A stretch of DNA of 64,000 nt from Liquidambar formosana (Eukaryota > Streptophyta > Magnoliopsida > Saxifragales > Altingiaceae): the NCBI GenBank assembly GCA_039720395.1, contig CM077826.1:21515053-21579052 (forward strand), given 5' to 3'. This document shows, one piece after another, positions 24,641-37,560 of this stretch (its first letter is position 1; the number at the start of each line of letters is the position of its first letter). The notes below the pieces were generated by a model. That model was given only the letters and a program-made list of their open reading frames with translations, was not told the origin of the DNA and did not search any database. Both the position numbers and the translations under genes were made by a program.

Positions 24641-25109
24641 CCTCCTAATTGATAATATTCTCTAAAATTTTGGAATATATGACAATCGATTCAAACCTAA
24701 AAATAAAGGGACAAATCTCCCTTAATTCAATATTATTCCCTTAATTAAGGAAAGTCAAATCTGGAGTTTCTAAGAGAAGACCTCCAGTACCCTTACCTAT
24801 TAATACAAGGCTCTAGTCTTTGAAAAAGGATACATTGACAGAGAGCCCTTATCGACATTCTGTCAAGAAGAAGCAACAAAAACGTCTTCACTACCAAGTT
24901 TGGGTTCGAGATCAAGCTACACGACCTTCGAATCTAAACAAAACACTTCAATATACGTGTTTGGAGAAGAATACTCTTAAGCGATTCAAGATCAAGCGTT
25001 CACTGCCCTTGGATTATAAAGCTCACAAAGATTTAATCAGAGGATATATTACATCCTTTTGTAAAGGATATTCACAGAGAATTGTGTTAGAATTTAATAG
25101 ATTGATAAA
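24641..25109. other. Unassigned sequence, possibly retroelement leader
   Basis: Contains TTATTAATACAAGG near 24802 and a moderately GC-richer stretch to 25125 that reads as a 101-codon plus-strand frame with no recognisable domain and a basic composition. It sits next to the copia LTR-like region and may be retroelement non-coding sequence. I do not support a gene. Confidence 0.3.
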
Positions 25110-25708
25110 TTTGTTAAGTTCATAAGCATGCTTACAATTAAAACAACGCTTGCGTACCTGAAGACTCCATTAATGTGCAATCCAAACCTTTAAACCACTA
25201 ATCTAGTAGTGTCGCAATGATCTTCTACCCTGTCCACACAAACACTTTATGTCTTTCAATGGGATAAGACTATACTGAATAGAGCTAATAGGTGTATGTA
25301 AGGGTGGGGACCAATGCCCTATTTATAGGAGAAGGGAATAGGATAAGTCTTCCCATTATGACTTATCTTATCCAACAAGAAAGCTATTTCTTGTTTACCA
25401 AGAAAGCTCTTATCTTGTCCAACAAGTAAACCAATTTCTTATCCATTAAGAAAGTCCTTTTTTTGTCTATCAAGAAAGCCATCTCTTATCCATTAAGAAA
25501 GGCATCTATACATTCCTAACCATATCTCAATACACGTGATCACACGTGACTAAGGTGCGCCATAACTCATATGAACTTTATTAATTACAACCTTTATTGG
25601 GAATCTAGTACATCACGTTATCAATTTCTCATCAATCCTGGTTTTATCAAAGATTAATTTTAATTTAATCAATGGTAGCCCACATGAATTTATATAAAAT
25701 TCTTATAT
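25110..25708 (-). mobile_element. 3' LTR-like region of a Ty1/copia element
   Basis: On the minus strand a typical copia polypurine tract (CCCAAGTGGGAGA at about 25712-25724) is followed by an AT-rich U3-like region, a TATA-type CCTATAAATAGGG at about 25316-25328 and downstream sequence to about 25110. The inner side faces the copia pol remnant at 26386-28565. The lower boundary is a guess because no second LTR exists to compare. Confidence 0.55.
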
Positions 25709-26385
25709 TCTCCCACTTGGGCAACATTGATTGAAAAAACACAAAAGAACGTTCTGGATTGGATAACTTTAGTGGCCACAGAAATTGAAAAGTGAATAAC
25801 ACCTTAATATCATGATTCGGTTAAACAAGATCACAAATATTGAATCAAAGAGGTTAATACACCCCTGTATAGTGTACGACCATTCTATGGTTACAAATAT
25901 TAGGATACTTGTCCACATGAATCGCCAACAAATATGGATCGTGTAGTATGGAAGACAGCATACTGAATGTAATTAAATTTATGCCATATCCAATTCGGTC
26001 CTCCTTTATGCCTCTAGCATGTGGCTAACTTTATTGATTGCAAGAACCTTATGCTTCATGGAAGCCCTTAAGATAAGGTCTGAATGTCTTAAGTTAACTG
26101 CACTCATAGGTGAAAAACTTTATACCGTATGAGTTACTTAAAGCAAAACCACATGCTTTGAGACTAATATTGTATGCCTTTAATAGAAACCTGCCATAAA
26201 GAAACAAATATGCACAAAATATATAGTAGATAATAAACATAGCTCTATGAGTTTTGATGCGAAAATAAATAGTATTTATTAAAACAGTTGCACCCGATAA
26301 CTATATGGGTTGCCTTCTTAGTGGGATCAAGCTAAAACATATTTTATAAAACAACTCCCACTAACTTTTTACATGAAAACTCCCA

Positions 26386-28565
26386 CTAGCCAAAAACATC
26401 AAAAGACTTAATTATCCCCATGTTAGTGACATGATTCTTGAACACTAATATATGTAAATCTTTAGTAAGTGGGTCTGCTAACTTTGCGTCAGTTCCAATG
26501 TGTTCAATTACAACTTCCTTATTGCGTATTTTGTTATTCTTGGAATAAAAAATAGCAGAATTGTTATCACAAAATATCTTCAAAGGTCTTGTAATAGAAT
26601 CCACCACTTAAAGTCCAAAAATAAAATTCTTAAACCAAATTGCTTATGTAGTGGCCTCATAACATGCTATAAACTATGCTTGTATGGTTGAAAATGCTAC
26701 AATAGTCTGCTTAATGTTCTTTCAAGAAATTTCCCTTCCAGCTAGCATAAAGATATACCCTGATGTGGATTTGAAATTATCCCAACATCCACCAAAATCT
26801 GAATTTGCATAACCTGGCACCTCAAGATTCTCACCCATACTGTAGGTAAGCATAAAATCCTTGGTTTTTTTGTAGATATCACATAACTTTCTTTGCAGCT
26901 GACTAATGTAGTTCACTAGGATTAACTTGAAACCTACCAAGTACGATAATCATAAAAGCTATATCTGGACGAGTACAGACTTGAGCACACATTAAACTCC
27001 AACAGTTGAAGCATAAGGTTTGTCCTTTATAATTTCCTTTTCCATATCAGTCTTTAGGCATTGATCTTTAGTAAGTTTATATCCTTCAATAAAAGGTACC
27101 TCACTAGGAGAACAGCTGAACATATTAAACCTCTTAAGCACACGATGAACATACGTTCTTTGAGATAATCCCAAAACACCCCAATGTCTATCTCTATGAA
27201 TATCGATTCCAAGAATGTACGATGCTTCCCCAAGATCTTTCATCTCAAAATGCTTAAACAAAAGACATTTAGTTTGTCGAAGCAAACCTATATCATTGCT
27301 GGCCAATAAAATGTCATCAACATAAGGAACGAGAAAAATGAATTTACTCCCACCAACCTTGAGGTATATACACTGATCAATAGTATTTTCAACAAAGCCA
27401 AGCGATCTCACTATCTCATGAAACTTTAAATACCATTGCCTCGATGCTTGCTTCAAACCATAAATAGAATTCTTCAATTTACATACCATATGCTCCTTTC
27501 CTCCTTCTTTAAAACCTTCAGGTTGCAACATTTATACATCTTCATTAAGATTACCATTTAAGAAAGCTGTTTTAACATCCATTTGATGTAACTATAAGTC
27601 AAAATGTGCTACAAGTTCCATGATAATCCTAAAAGAGTTTTTTAAAGAGACTGGAGAAAAAGTCTCAATGTAATCGATCCCTTCTCTTTGGGTAAAACCC
27701 TTTTTCCAGAAGTCGCGCCTTATACCGCTCTATGTTACCCTTCGAATCTTACTTTGTCTTATAGACCCATTTGCAACCTATTGGTCTGACTCCATCAGGA
27801 ACTTCAACAAGATCCCAAACTTTATTACTGCCTATAGACTTTAACTTATCTTTCAAAACATCCAATAATTGTGAAGATTGCGAACCAACAATTGCTTGAT
27901 CAAAATGCAACGGACCGTCTTCTTTACCAACATCAAAGTCAGATTCTTGTAAGTAAACATCATAATGTTAAGATAAAGCTGACTTCTGAACTCTTTGAGA
28001 TCTCCTAATTGGTATTTCTCGAACTAGTTCATCCCTTTCTTCATGTTCTGCCATTGGTTGTTGTTCCTTTTCTTCCTCAACTGACTAATCATTTTAGACA
28101 ATCTCTATTGGAACAATCAAATTTTCTACTTCAAAAATAATCTTATGAGGTTCTATCTTTCACCATTCCTAATCAACTTTGCACGATTTGTCTCCAAAAT
28201 CTTAGTGCCTAAACCGGGACAGTAGAATTTATAACCTTTAGACCTCTCAAGAAAACAAATGAAATGACAACTGATAGTTCTAGGATCGAACTTCTTTTCT
28301 TGAGGATTGTAAATCCTAGCTTCAACCCTACATCACCAGACATGAAGGTGATTCAACTTAGGCTTCCTACCGGTCTAAAGTTCAAAAAGTGTTTTAGGTA
28401 CAGATTGCTAGGAACCCTATTCAGAATGTAAACGGCCATTATAAGAACTTCTCCCAATAAAGACTCAGGTAAGGATGAGTTACACATCATATTTCTCACC
28501 ATGTCCTTTAAGATACAGTTATGCCTTTTCGCAACACCATTATGTTTTGGTGTTCCATGTGGTGA
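26386..28565 (-). pseudogene. Ty1/copia pol remnant (integrase end, reverse transcriptase, RNase H)
   Basis: The minus strand reads in order: an integrase-like end (PHGTPKHNGVAKRHN near 28540), the reverse transcriptase start QMDVKTAFLNGNLNEDV with a stop where Tyr is usual (near 27535), SIYGLKQASRQWYLKF, the catalytic YVDDILLAS, and DLGEASYILGIDI. The RNase H part includes IFCDNNSAI and ends in DAKLADPLTKDL. Frameshifts and stops interrupt it. The gag, protease and 5' LTR are absent. The 5' edge at about 28565 joins intron 2 of the receptor kinase fragment at 28578-29720. Confidence 0.9.
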
Positions 28566-28577
28566 GAACTAATTCAC

Positions 28578-29720
28578 CTAAAATTAATAGAGCCACCAAC
28601 ATCAATTCGCCGCCTAAGTTGTAGTCCTCCAGACTCAATTCTATGAATGGAACTGTCCAAAAGCCGTAGTTCCAATGCAGAAATGAAAGGTATTCTAAAG
28701 CCAGTGCTTACATGGCACACATATATATTATCCGTCAAGGAAAAATGATTAATCTTTTTCCAAGTAACTTGAGACATATTCACCACATCCCATTTGTTAA
28801 CCCCAAGGTAGAGGTCGAATATTGGGGGTTGATTTTTGCTGTTGTAATTCCAATAGTAGAAGAAAGCTCTGACCATGTAGTTATTGTTTTTGCCTTGTTC
28901 GGGTTTCAAGGTGTAGCAATTCTTAGTTCCTCGAGAAAGACTCCTCAAGTTCTTAACCTATTGTATATAGTCTATGGAGATGATGGATACATGGGGTAAA
29001 TTTATATTCATCCCAGTGTCTGTAAATTTTGCATTTGTCTTGTAAAATATATGCCAGTATTGTTGTCATAGTAATCTCCAGTCGCTCCACAGTTGATGCT
29101 TATGAAACCTTAATAGTTTGGAATTTTGATTAATATAGAAAGAAAGTTAGATATACCAACTAAATTAATAAAACAGACCAGATTAAGCAAATTAAGAGGC
29201 TATTTGATGTTTATCTATCACTGATAGAATTTGCATCAAAATTCATAGTGGAAAAATTTTCAAACATCTCAAGCTCTAAAAATTCTCAAGCCAGCAGCAC
29301 GAAGAGAGAAATTTAGACATACCAACTAATATGAGCAGACGACATATGGTGCATACACATACCTATTTTCATTCCATTTTTAGAAAACTATTTTAAAAAA
29401 ACATGTTACCAAAATCGTTACCAAAACCTTATTGGACTAACTAGATTTTCAAACAGTAATCCATTGTATATAAAGAACTTCTCCCTCCTAACATAAATTA
29501 TGTTTAGTAGTCCATGTACACTTAAAAACTTGTCACAGAGGAAAACAAAAAAGACGCTGATAAAATTTTCTAGTTTAACAGTGTACTACTCACTAGGAAT
29601 ATCAGTGGCAAGTTTCCTTCTAGCTTGTTCATGATAATCTGAATTGCCAAATGTTACAATCACCAGAACAAACATTAGCAATGCTGTCAGAATAAGAACC
29701 AATGGATGTCCACCATCCAT
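28578..29720 (-). pseudogene. Receptor kinase 5' fragment (exons 1 and 2), third paralogue
   Basis: Exon 1 (29594-29720, 127 nt) encodes a signal peptide starting MDGGHPLVLILTALLMF and ends ATDIP before GTGAGT. Exon 2 (28578-29108) encodes the first half of a malectin-like domain: [42 protein letters not shown] and [14 protein letters not shown]. The splice phases match the intact gene. A frameshift near the GIFYK motif and an in-frame TAG just before the VKNLRS motif break it, and exon 2 is 531 nt against 544. After exon 2 the intron runs only about 12 bp before copia sequence. Exons 3-13 are absent. Its exon 1 is longer than in genes A and B. Confidence 0.9.
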
Positions 29721-30639
29721 GTTGATATTTCCTATAAGATTTAGTTCTTCTTAGATTAAGATCTTACAAAAGAAGAATGAGCTACAAGAAATTAAAGAAA
29801 GAGCTGAGAGTAGTCCTCGAAGCAGCAAGTAGTTGTGATGGTTTTCTTACATTAACATATAGAAGAGGCTGTACGTACTATTATATGTGCCTTCCCTTCT
29901 ATTTCTTTTATATTTACCTTCAATTTTCTCCCAAACACCCCCTCTTTGTCTTTCTCTCTGATTCTTTTTTTTTTTTTTAAATTTTTTTCCGCATCTACCT
30001 CATTTTTTGATTCTTTTGTTACATCAAGAAAATTTTAGTTAAAATTCCTGTCCTCTCTAGTGCCATTTCTTTTTTTTTTTTTTCTTTTTTCTAAGATTTA
30101 AATCTTCTATCACATCTCCCTTTTTTTTTAATAAGGTGTTTGTTTGCATTTACGTTCCCTTTAGGAAAACATATTCCTTCTTAGAAACCTATTCTTGGAC
30201 AAGTTCTTCGTCAGTCTTCTTAATTCAAACCAGTAATTTGCAAATGGTAACAGGCCACATCCATTTTCTTCATCAAAACGCACATCAGTGGCATTCATTA
30301 AATTCAGAACCACTTTATTCATCAAACCCATTTGACGACCACATTATTACATCCATCTAGTCTATATACATTAAGTGTTGGACGAGTGAGTGATGAAATG
30401 CAGATCCAAAGTCATAAATTCATTGCGACTATTGCCTTAATAACTTAACCACTAACATGGCCTCAGTAGACTATTAATCTTATACAAGTTACTAAGTAAT
30501 TAAATAGGCGATTGGGTCATTCTTTGCACATCCCTATCATAAATTAAGGGAATGAATGGTAGCCTCAATAGCACTATAGGTTTATGGCTTGTGGCTTGTA
30601 TCAATTATAGCTTACTCTTGAATTCTTGAAAAAAAAATA
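29721..30639. other. AT-rich 5' flank of the third paralogue
   Basis: Low-complexity T-rich tracts and nothing resembling a gene or known repeat. Open frames here are short and lack domain signals. It presumably held the promoter of the lost third gene. Confidence 0.4.
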
Positions 30640-31150
30640 CCCACTAGTTTAACGCCAATTTTTTTCTCTTTTTTTGAATATTTGGAAAAGATATTCCTAT
30701 GAAACAAGCATGAACTGTCATCAAGTACTCCTAAGATTATTTTGTTTCGTGAGCTAATCAAATGAAATATTTGGTTTTATTTTAGAAAATGACTTCCATT
30801 GAGACACATTAAAAATAAAAAATTAAAAAAAAAAAAAAAAAAGGGCCAATGGAATTAGCATTTCAGTGCATTTCCATCTGTATTGCACATCCACAAAAAG
30901 AAAAATGATAAAGTGATTTAACAAATCATATTAAGCCTTTTTATTAAGTCTTTTTTAAAAATATATATATCTCCATAACTTTTTTGCAACCATTTAAATA
31001 TACCCTTTCATATGCTAATAGAGTATAGATATGTACTAAGAATGAGAAAAGCTTGTAACCCAACAAACTAACATTATGCAATTTTGTGTGAAGAAGTTGA
31101 ATCAAATCAAGAACATGAAGCACAAACCAGTGTTTATAATTATCTCATCC
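30640..31150 (-). pseudogene. Remnant of a receptor kinase 3' flank, cut by the gypsy element
   Basis: Matches the downstream flanks of genes A and B in order: AAAATGACTTCCATTGAGACA (as at 3978 and 42101), CAATGGAATTAGCA, CTTGTAACCCAACAAACTAACATTA (as at 4775-4795) and GAAGTTGAATC...CAAACCAGTGTTTATAATTA (as at 4811-4862, where the gene's stop codon lies). Homology ends exactly where exon 13 should begin and retroelement sequence starts. This marks a fourth unit whose coding part is gone. Confidence 0.7.
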
Positions 31151-31159
31151 ACCCAACTC

Positions 31160-34100
31160 AGACCGAGTTCGACAATTTCATTCACTCCTTTGCTCTGTTT
31201 TATGCTCGGACCCTGATTGCCTCGACACTAATAGTTCTTTGGGCTCTTGTTTCTAGTGCTGATGCCAGGGACACTAGCACAGCGATATGCTTGTTCTGTT
31301 CTCGGACAAATTGATGGATGCCAACACTTTTGAAATCAGAGATGAGCTTCTTGGTTAGCTCGAGGAATGCTTTCATCCTTTCATCTCACGCTTCGTACTC
31401 CCCACTCAACCGTCGGACCACGAGTTGGGAATCACTATAAAGATTTAACTTGGTTGTCAATAGTGCTAAGGCGAGTCTCAGTCCTGTTAAAGTGGCATTA
31501 TACTAATCCTTATTGTTTGAGGCGAAGAATTGGAGTCTGATAGCATTCTCTAGGATTTCGCCAGGTGGGGTTACAAGGACAATTTTGAATCTAGATCCTC
31601 GGTTGTTTGAGGCTTCATCGATATATAACTCCCATCTTTTACTGTCCTTGGCCCTAAGTTCAGTTGAAGAGGAGGTGGTCGAGTGTTCGATTGAACTTTT
31701 GTCTGAATCATCTTTGTTGGTTTCTTGGTCGGTGAACTCGGCAATAAAATCAACAAGGACTTGTCCCTTGATCGCCATTCTCAACCGAAATTGTATATTA
31801 AACGCTGCTAGCTCAATCTCCCATTTGGAGATTCTTCCTGATAGGTCAGATTTTCGGAGAACATCTTTTAGGGGTTGGCTTGTAAGCACAATGACGGTGT
31901 GAGCCTGAAAATAGTGCCGAAACTTTCTCAACATCATTCAGAGTGCTAAAACAAGCTTTTTCAAGGCAAGTATAATGTCTCGGCAGTGAATGGAGTCTTG
32001 TTTGCATAGTAGAGGGACTTTTGTTCCTTCCCATCCCCTCGGATTACGACGGCGTTGACCGTGTGCTGTGAAATCACTAAGTAAAGTAAAGGAACAATGG
32101 CTTTCCTTGTTTTAGTTATAACAAAATGAGAAGTCTTTCTAAGTGTTCGGTTAGGTTTCTCAAAGTGACTCGGCATTCTTTTGTCCACAAATATACTTTG
32201 TCTTCTTCTTTTTTAGAGCCTAGAAGAAAGGTTGACACTTATTTGAAGATCGAGAGATAAAGAACCCAAGCGCTCTGATCATCCCATTTAACTGTTGGAC
32301 CTTCTGATATGTACTTGACTCCTTTAGTATTTGTAGTGCTTTTATCTTGGTCGAATTAACCTTGATTCCTCGGCGAGTGACCAGGTGGCCGAGGAACTTC
32401 CCAGAATCGACCCTAAAAGAGCTTTTCTTGGCATTGAGTTTCATCCCGAACTGATGTAACCTACCAAATGCTTTAGTAAGGTTGGCAATGTGATCGTTCT
32501 CGGTTACACTCTTTACAATTGTGTCATTGACATAAGCTTCCAAGTTTTTCTCGATTAGTCCCTCAAATATCTGAGAAATGAGTCGTTGGTATGTGACTCT
32601 GGTATTTTTGAGGCCGAAGGGCATCACTTTGTAAAAATAGGTGCCAGTTGGGGTGATAAAGGCTGTTTTTTCCTAATCTCCTTTAGCCATTGGAACTTGA
32701 TGATAACCAGAAAAGGCATAAAAAATACTTAAATGGGCATAACGGGCTATGGAATCAATGACTTGGTCAATCTTCGAAAGCGGGAAACTATCTTTCAGGC
32801 AAGCTTTGTTCAGGTCCGTGAAATCGACACAAACCCTCCATTCGCCATTCTTTTTTTTTTTTTTTTTTTTTTTTTAACACAGACTAGGTTGGCGAGCCAT
32901 ATTGGGTACATTAGTTCTCGTATAAAGTCGGCGTTCAAGAGTTTTTTTACCACTTCGCTTACAGTTTGAGCCCGATCGTCGGACAATCTTTTTTGCTTTT
33001 GAATGACGAGCTTGAAATTTGGATCAACTCTGAGCCTATATTGGATTATGTTCGAATCAATCCAAGGCATCTCGTGCGAAGACCAAGCGAATACGTCGAT
33101 GTTCTTCTCCAAGAATTGAAATAGTTCAGATGTTTCCTTTTCGGAAAGAGAACTACCAAGCAAGAAGTAACGCTCAGGGCAGTACGTTTTTGTTAATTAT
33201 CATCTTTCAGAGCTCTTTCCCTGCTCTGTCCGTTGGCTCGAGTAGAGTTTCTTTAACTCCCAGCTGATCGTGTCTTAATTGCTACAACAAAGTGTTGGAT
33301 CATTTGAACCGACCTTATTCGAATAGCCAAGGCGATTTGTCTAAGGGGGTAGAAAAGGTTCCCATTAAATGCCTTCAAGCTCAGGTTGCTTGGAGCGAGA
33401 TCATCCTTCTTTAGCCCAAGCTGATCAAAGAGTTTTCTGAACATAACATTCACCGAGGCCCCATTATCGACATAGACCTTCCCAACATCATAATTCGCAA
33501 TCATCATCTAAACTATCAAGGCGTCGTTGTAAGGATGCAGTGTTCCATTAGTCGAGTAATCTTTTCCGAAGAATAAGACCAAATTCAGATCATCCTTCCC
33601 CTTTTCAGCGACAAGCGTTAGTTCCGAGTTCATTTCGAACACTTCCTAAAGATGGGAAGTTCTTTGGTATTGCACTCGAAGGGCGTTTACGAAAATCGAA
33701 GCTTTATCATAGGCCCCACTGATCATATTGATAGCTTCTAAGACAATGCAACCCTCGGCTACAACTTTTGGCCTTTCAACTTTCTTCTCTTTGGGCTTCT
33801 TTCCATGATCACCTTTATCTATGAACTTTCTCAAGTGCCCAGACTTCTTCCAAGTCTCGAGGTTGTGCTTCAGAATTCTACAATCTTCGGTTTTATGGCC
33901 GTGATCTTTATGGTACTCGTAGAACCACTTTTGTACCTCTTTTCAGGATCCTCGCCCATCGGCCTTGGCTTTTCAAAGAAATCTTTACTCTCAACAATTC
34001 GCAAGAGATGAGTTGGTTGAGACCTTTTCCTTCGGCGGTTCATTTCTTGCTCGCTCATCTTTTGCTCGATCAATTTAGGGATTCTTATCTTTTTTCTTGT

Positions 34101-35560
34101 CAATGTGTTCGGTCTCCTTGGTTATTCTAAAAGTGTCATCAAGCCTTATGTACCTTTGAACTCGATCAAGCAACTTTTTGACACTAAACGAGGGATCAAG
34201 AGTTAATTGTTTGAATAACCGAAAGGATCAGACTAATCCTTATCTGAAGATATCAAGGGTGCTTCGTTCATTCGGCTCCTCGATCTCGGTGTAGAGTTCC
34301 CAGAACCTTTACGAGTAGTCGCGTAATGACCCGTTTGCCCTCGTTTCATCTCATAAAGGTTTAGTATGGTCTTTGCATACTTTTTGCTTATTATGAAGCG
34401 ATCCCAAAAGAGTTTGACCAAGTCATCCCATCTTCGAATTGATTTTTTGAGAATTTTTGCCCACCATCTCAAAGCAGTCTCTCTAAGGCTTATTGGAAAA
34501 ATCTTGCACATAAAGCACTTGTTGTCTATGTACAAGGACATCTTCTTAACATATTGTGTTAAATAATAATCAGGGTCCACAATCAGGACATATGGGGTGA
34601 AGGTGACCTCACTTTAGTTCTTTGGAGTCGGCGTTGTTTGAATCCAACTCACAAAGGGAGATTTTCCCACTCGTAAGTGGTTCAGAGTTGGTTGCTTGGG
34701 TTCTTTCATTGTCTTAATCTTTGCTCGGATTTTCTTGGCCAAGTCGTTCGAGGTTAGATCTCTGATTCTCTTTCTCTTCTTTCTTCGGTCACCTTCTTGG
34801 CATCTACTCGGTTTGGCTGAGCCCTTGAGATTTTCACTATGTTCTTCGTATCTTCGAAGTGGCGCTCACTCCTTGGTCGGTCTTGATTATCCTCATGACG
34901 GTTTGTCTGATGCAACCAGAGCTCATTTCGGTGAACACCTTCAAATAGGAGTCCTCAACAAGTATGCGCCTCCTATCCGTTCTTTGGTATTTAATTCTAT
35001 CTTTCAATTTTCCTTGGCTTAGTTCCTCGTTCTTTTCAGACTACCATTCTCAATCGTGATCTTCTCGGTGCTTGCTCTTTTCTTTTCGGTGCTACCGCTA
35101 GGATTCTATAGGGCGAGAGGTATGACTACTCTTGTCACCACTGTCTTCGATCGCTACTCGATTACGGCGAGGGGACGTCTGGTAGTGGCTGCGCTCGTTT
35201 AGGTTGAAATATTTTTACTCTTGGGCGAGCTTCTCACGTTGCGCCTCCTTAAGCTACCCTTGGAGCATCGCAACCATGGCGGTAACCGCTTTCAGGTTGG
35301 AGTGGTTAGCCATCGCCTACTAGTACGCGGCTTGGATATCTCGCGTTTGGGTTTAAACCGCAGGCTTACCGGCCTCCCCGACGAAGACAACGTTCGCTAG
35401 GGACACCCAATTGGTGGTGGTGGAATGACTCTGCTCGCGCCGTTTAGTTCTGGTCCAGTGTACGTGGCTCTGGATCTGGTTCGCCCCGCCATTTTTAGAA
35501 GAAAGAAGAATAAGCTTGGATGACAGCTTCTCGTTTCGATTCCCACATACGGCGCCAAAT
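31160..35560 (-). pseudogene. Ty3/gypsy internal region, degenerate, 3'-truncated
   Basis: On the minus strand: a primer-binding-site-type ATTTGGCGCCG (35550-35560) directly inside the LTR; Gag with ALRWWAKILKKSIRRWDDL (about 34440-34490); a protease-like segment with YVDNGASVNVMF (about 33465); reverse transcriptase with MMPFGLKNTRVTYQRL and YVND in place of the usual YVDD (about 32525); RNase H with WELYIDEASNNRGS and a later SDSQLVVRRLSGEYEA stretch (about 31390-31440). Many stops and frameshifts are present. Integrase and the 3' LTR are missing, so it cannot move by itself. The left edge abuts a receptor kinase 3' flank at about 31150. Confidence 0.88.
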
Positions 35561-36322
35561 TGTATGGACAAAAATCTCGACGATCGATGAAGCGCGTCAC
35601 TTACGGTGGTCTAAAGAACCAGAGTGTTAGCGTATCAGTGGTTTAAGAGAGCTTCTATGGTGGAAATGGAGATGAACAGTTTTGCTCCGTTCCTTGATGA
35701 ATAGTGACGCTTGGTTCTCTAATGAATAGTGACTAGAAGCCTAAAAACAAAGAGAAACGTTAGAGGAGGTCAGGGTTTGTCCGGCCTAAAACCCTCCAAC
35801 GCTCAAGTCAAATCTCAAACGTTCTAAAAGAGAAAGTAAGAAGGAGAGAGAGAGAATCTCTAGGGTTTTGTGTTGGCGGTGCACCTACTTCGTTTTGTGC
35901 GAATGATGTTCCTTTTATAGGAAAAGACTAGGTCTTTGGTTAAATTGTTACCTCAACCTGACCATGGTTAACTTAGGGTTTTAGGTCTGGTTATCGATAG
36001 TTGTTCAACCATGGTCTAGTTATCAATAACTTGATTCAACCGTGGTTGGGTTTCCTTCGTCAGGTTGCCTTAGAGACTCTCTGAAGTATATTCGTTGTGA
36101 TTGCAACCAAGGACTAAGCACATGTGAGGCCGAGGGCCGAGCGCAGATGAGGCAGAGCCCGAGAGCATTCCATACTCAAGATTGATACGACGTTGTTGGG
36201 ATTGGAAATGATCAAGCATCGAGTCATCCTAATCCCAAGAGGTATCCATCTGAGAATAGAAGATTTTTTCCTAGGCTTGTCTTTGGTCCTCAGGTACTTA
36301 ACCCGAGTGATACCACGTGTCA
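35561..36322 (-). mobile_element. 5' LTR of the Ty3/gypsy element
   Basis: Defined on the minus strand as TGACACGTGGTATCAC...TTTGTCCATACA, 762 bp, starting TG and ending CA directly before the primer-binding site. A promoter-like CCTATAAAAGG lies at about 35913-35923. Because the other LTR is missing, the outer boundary rests on TG and on the change of sequence character, and no target duplication can be confirmed. Confidence 0.65.
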
Positions 36323-36429
36323 ATATTATAGTTCAATCATATCATCCCACACAATTTTCATAATTTTCCCTACTCTCACAAGCCGTTCAACAATTGCTAT
36401 ATTATCTCATTCCACTTGCCCAAAAAGCA

Positions 36430-37560
36430 TTGCCTTGAATAATAGCTGTTACCTCTTTTCCTTTATCACTTTTGTATTGTGGCATATTTTTCCATTCATT
36501 TGAAGCGACCATATATCACAATTTCTCTTCTTCGTTAAGAACTTCCTAAAGACAAATGAATTTTTGTTGCAAATTGAGTCCTCTTTAAATCTCTTCCACC
36601 TGCGTGAGATTTCATCAAGTTTAACACATGTTGGTATTTATATACGAACTTCACTCTTTCTAGCATATTCTAAAATTTGCCTCACATGTGAGGTCGTAAA
36701 TATCGTTTAAGTATATGAGATCCAAACAATATGCAACACAAGATGTTTTAGAAATGCGAGTATACTTTTGTTCAATTAAATATCCAGCTAGCACATAAGT
36801 AATTAGAGGCATTATCATAAATAAGTTGTACAAAATTTTGAGGCTCAATCTCCTCAATCCCCAATGATATGAAATTTGCAATGTCCTCAGCGGTCTTTTT
36901 GTTTCCTACAATACATTCTGATTTCAAGAATATGATTCCTTTCAGGCAAGTAGTTAGGAAATTCATGTGCAATCAGATGCAAGCCATAATTCTTAATGGA
37001 CTTTACATATTTATTGGCTTCTTCCTTCAAGTAAGCTAAAAGCTTTGTTCTAGCTGTTTCACTGCTTGGAGGAACATAGCCATTTGCAATTTTCACACAA
37101 GCGTAAAACATTTAAACAATATTATTTGCAATCATGGCCTTCACTAAAACAATATCAGCAACTTCTTTCTCTTTCTTTCTAACCATGGAAAAAAATTGTT
37201 TTTTGCCCATGCCCTAAAATGCTCAAGTCTAGCACACATTGTATGTCCCTCAACTCCATGTCGAGGAGTAAGTGGTAAACCCGATGAGCTAGGTGACTTT
37301 CCAATGACATTTGACAATTTTTCTCTTATTCCCTATTGTTTCCACAGCCTTTTTTGCCACATCAAATGCATCATTGTATCATACCATACATGATTTCACA
37401 TCCTTACATGTGATTTTTTCCAAATGATATTTCATTTGAATAATACCTTCCAACAAATGTCTCTTGGCAAAAATTGCAATGAAATATCTTTCCTTCATCA
37501 GTTAGGTACTCGCATATCGGATCTCTCCCTCTTGGCTTTGTGAATCTGTTAACATAAATT
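36430..37560 (-). pseudogene. hAT-superfamily transposase remnant
   Basis: On the minus strand it begins with a degenerate BED-type zinc finger (CEYLTDEGKIFHCNFCQETF, near 37470-37520), then a DUF659-like region with YVPPSSETARTKLLAYLKEE (near 37050), KTAEDIANFISLGIEE and QNFVQLIYDNASNY (near 36830), and a Cys/His segment CVAYCLDLI (near 36740). These are conserved blocks of Ac-like plant transposases. Stops and shifts separate every block. The C-terminal dimerisation domain and the terminal repeats were not found. Confidence 0.75.

Noticed and set aside
24820..25125. 101-codon plus-strand frame
   Set aside because: No domain, no partner exon and a position beside an LTR-like region. Better explained as retroelement non-coding sequence.
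31084..31314. Plus-strand frame near the left end of the gypsy element
   Set aside because: The minus strand here is RNase H-like retroelement sequence and receptor kinase 3' flank. The plus frame is a shadow.
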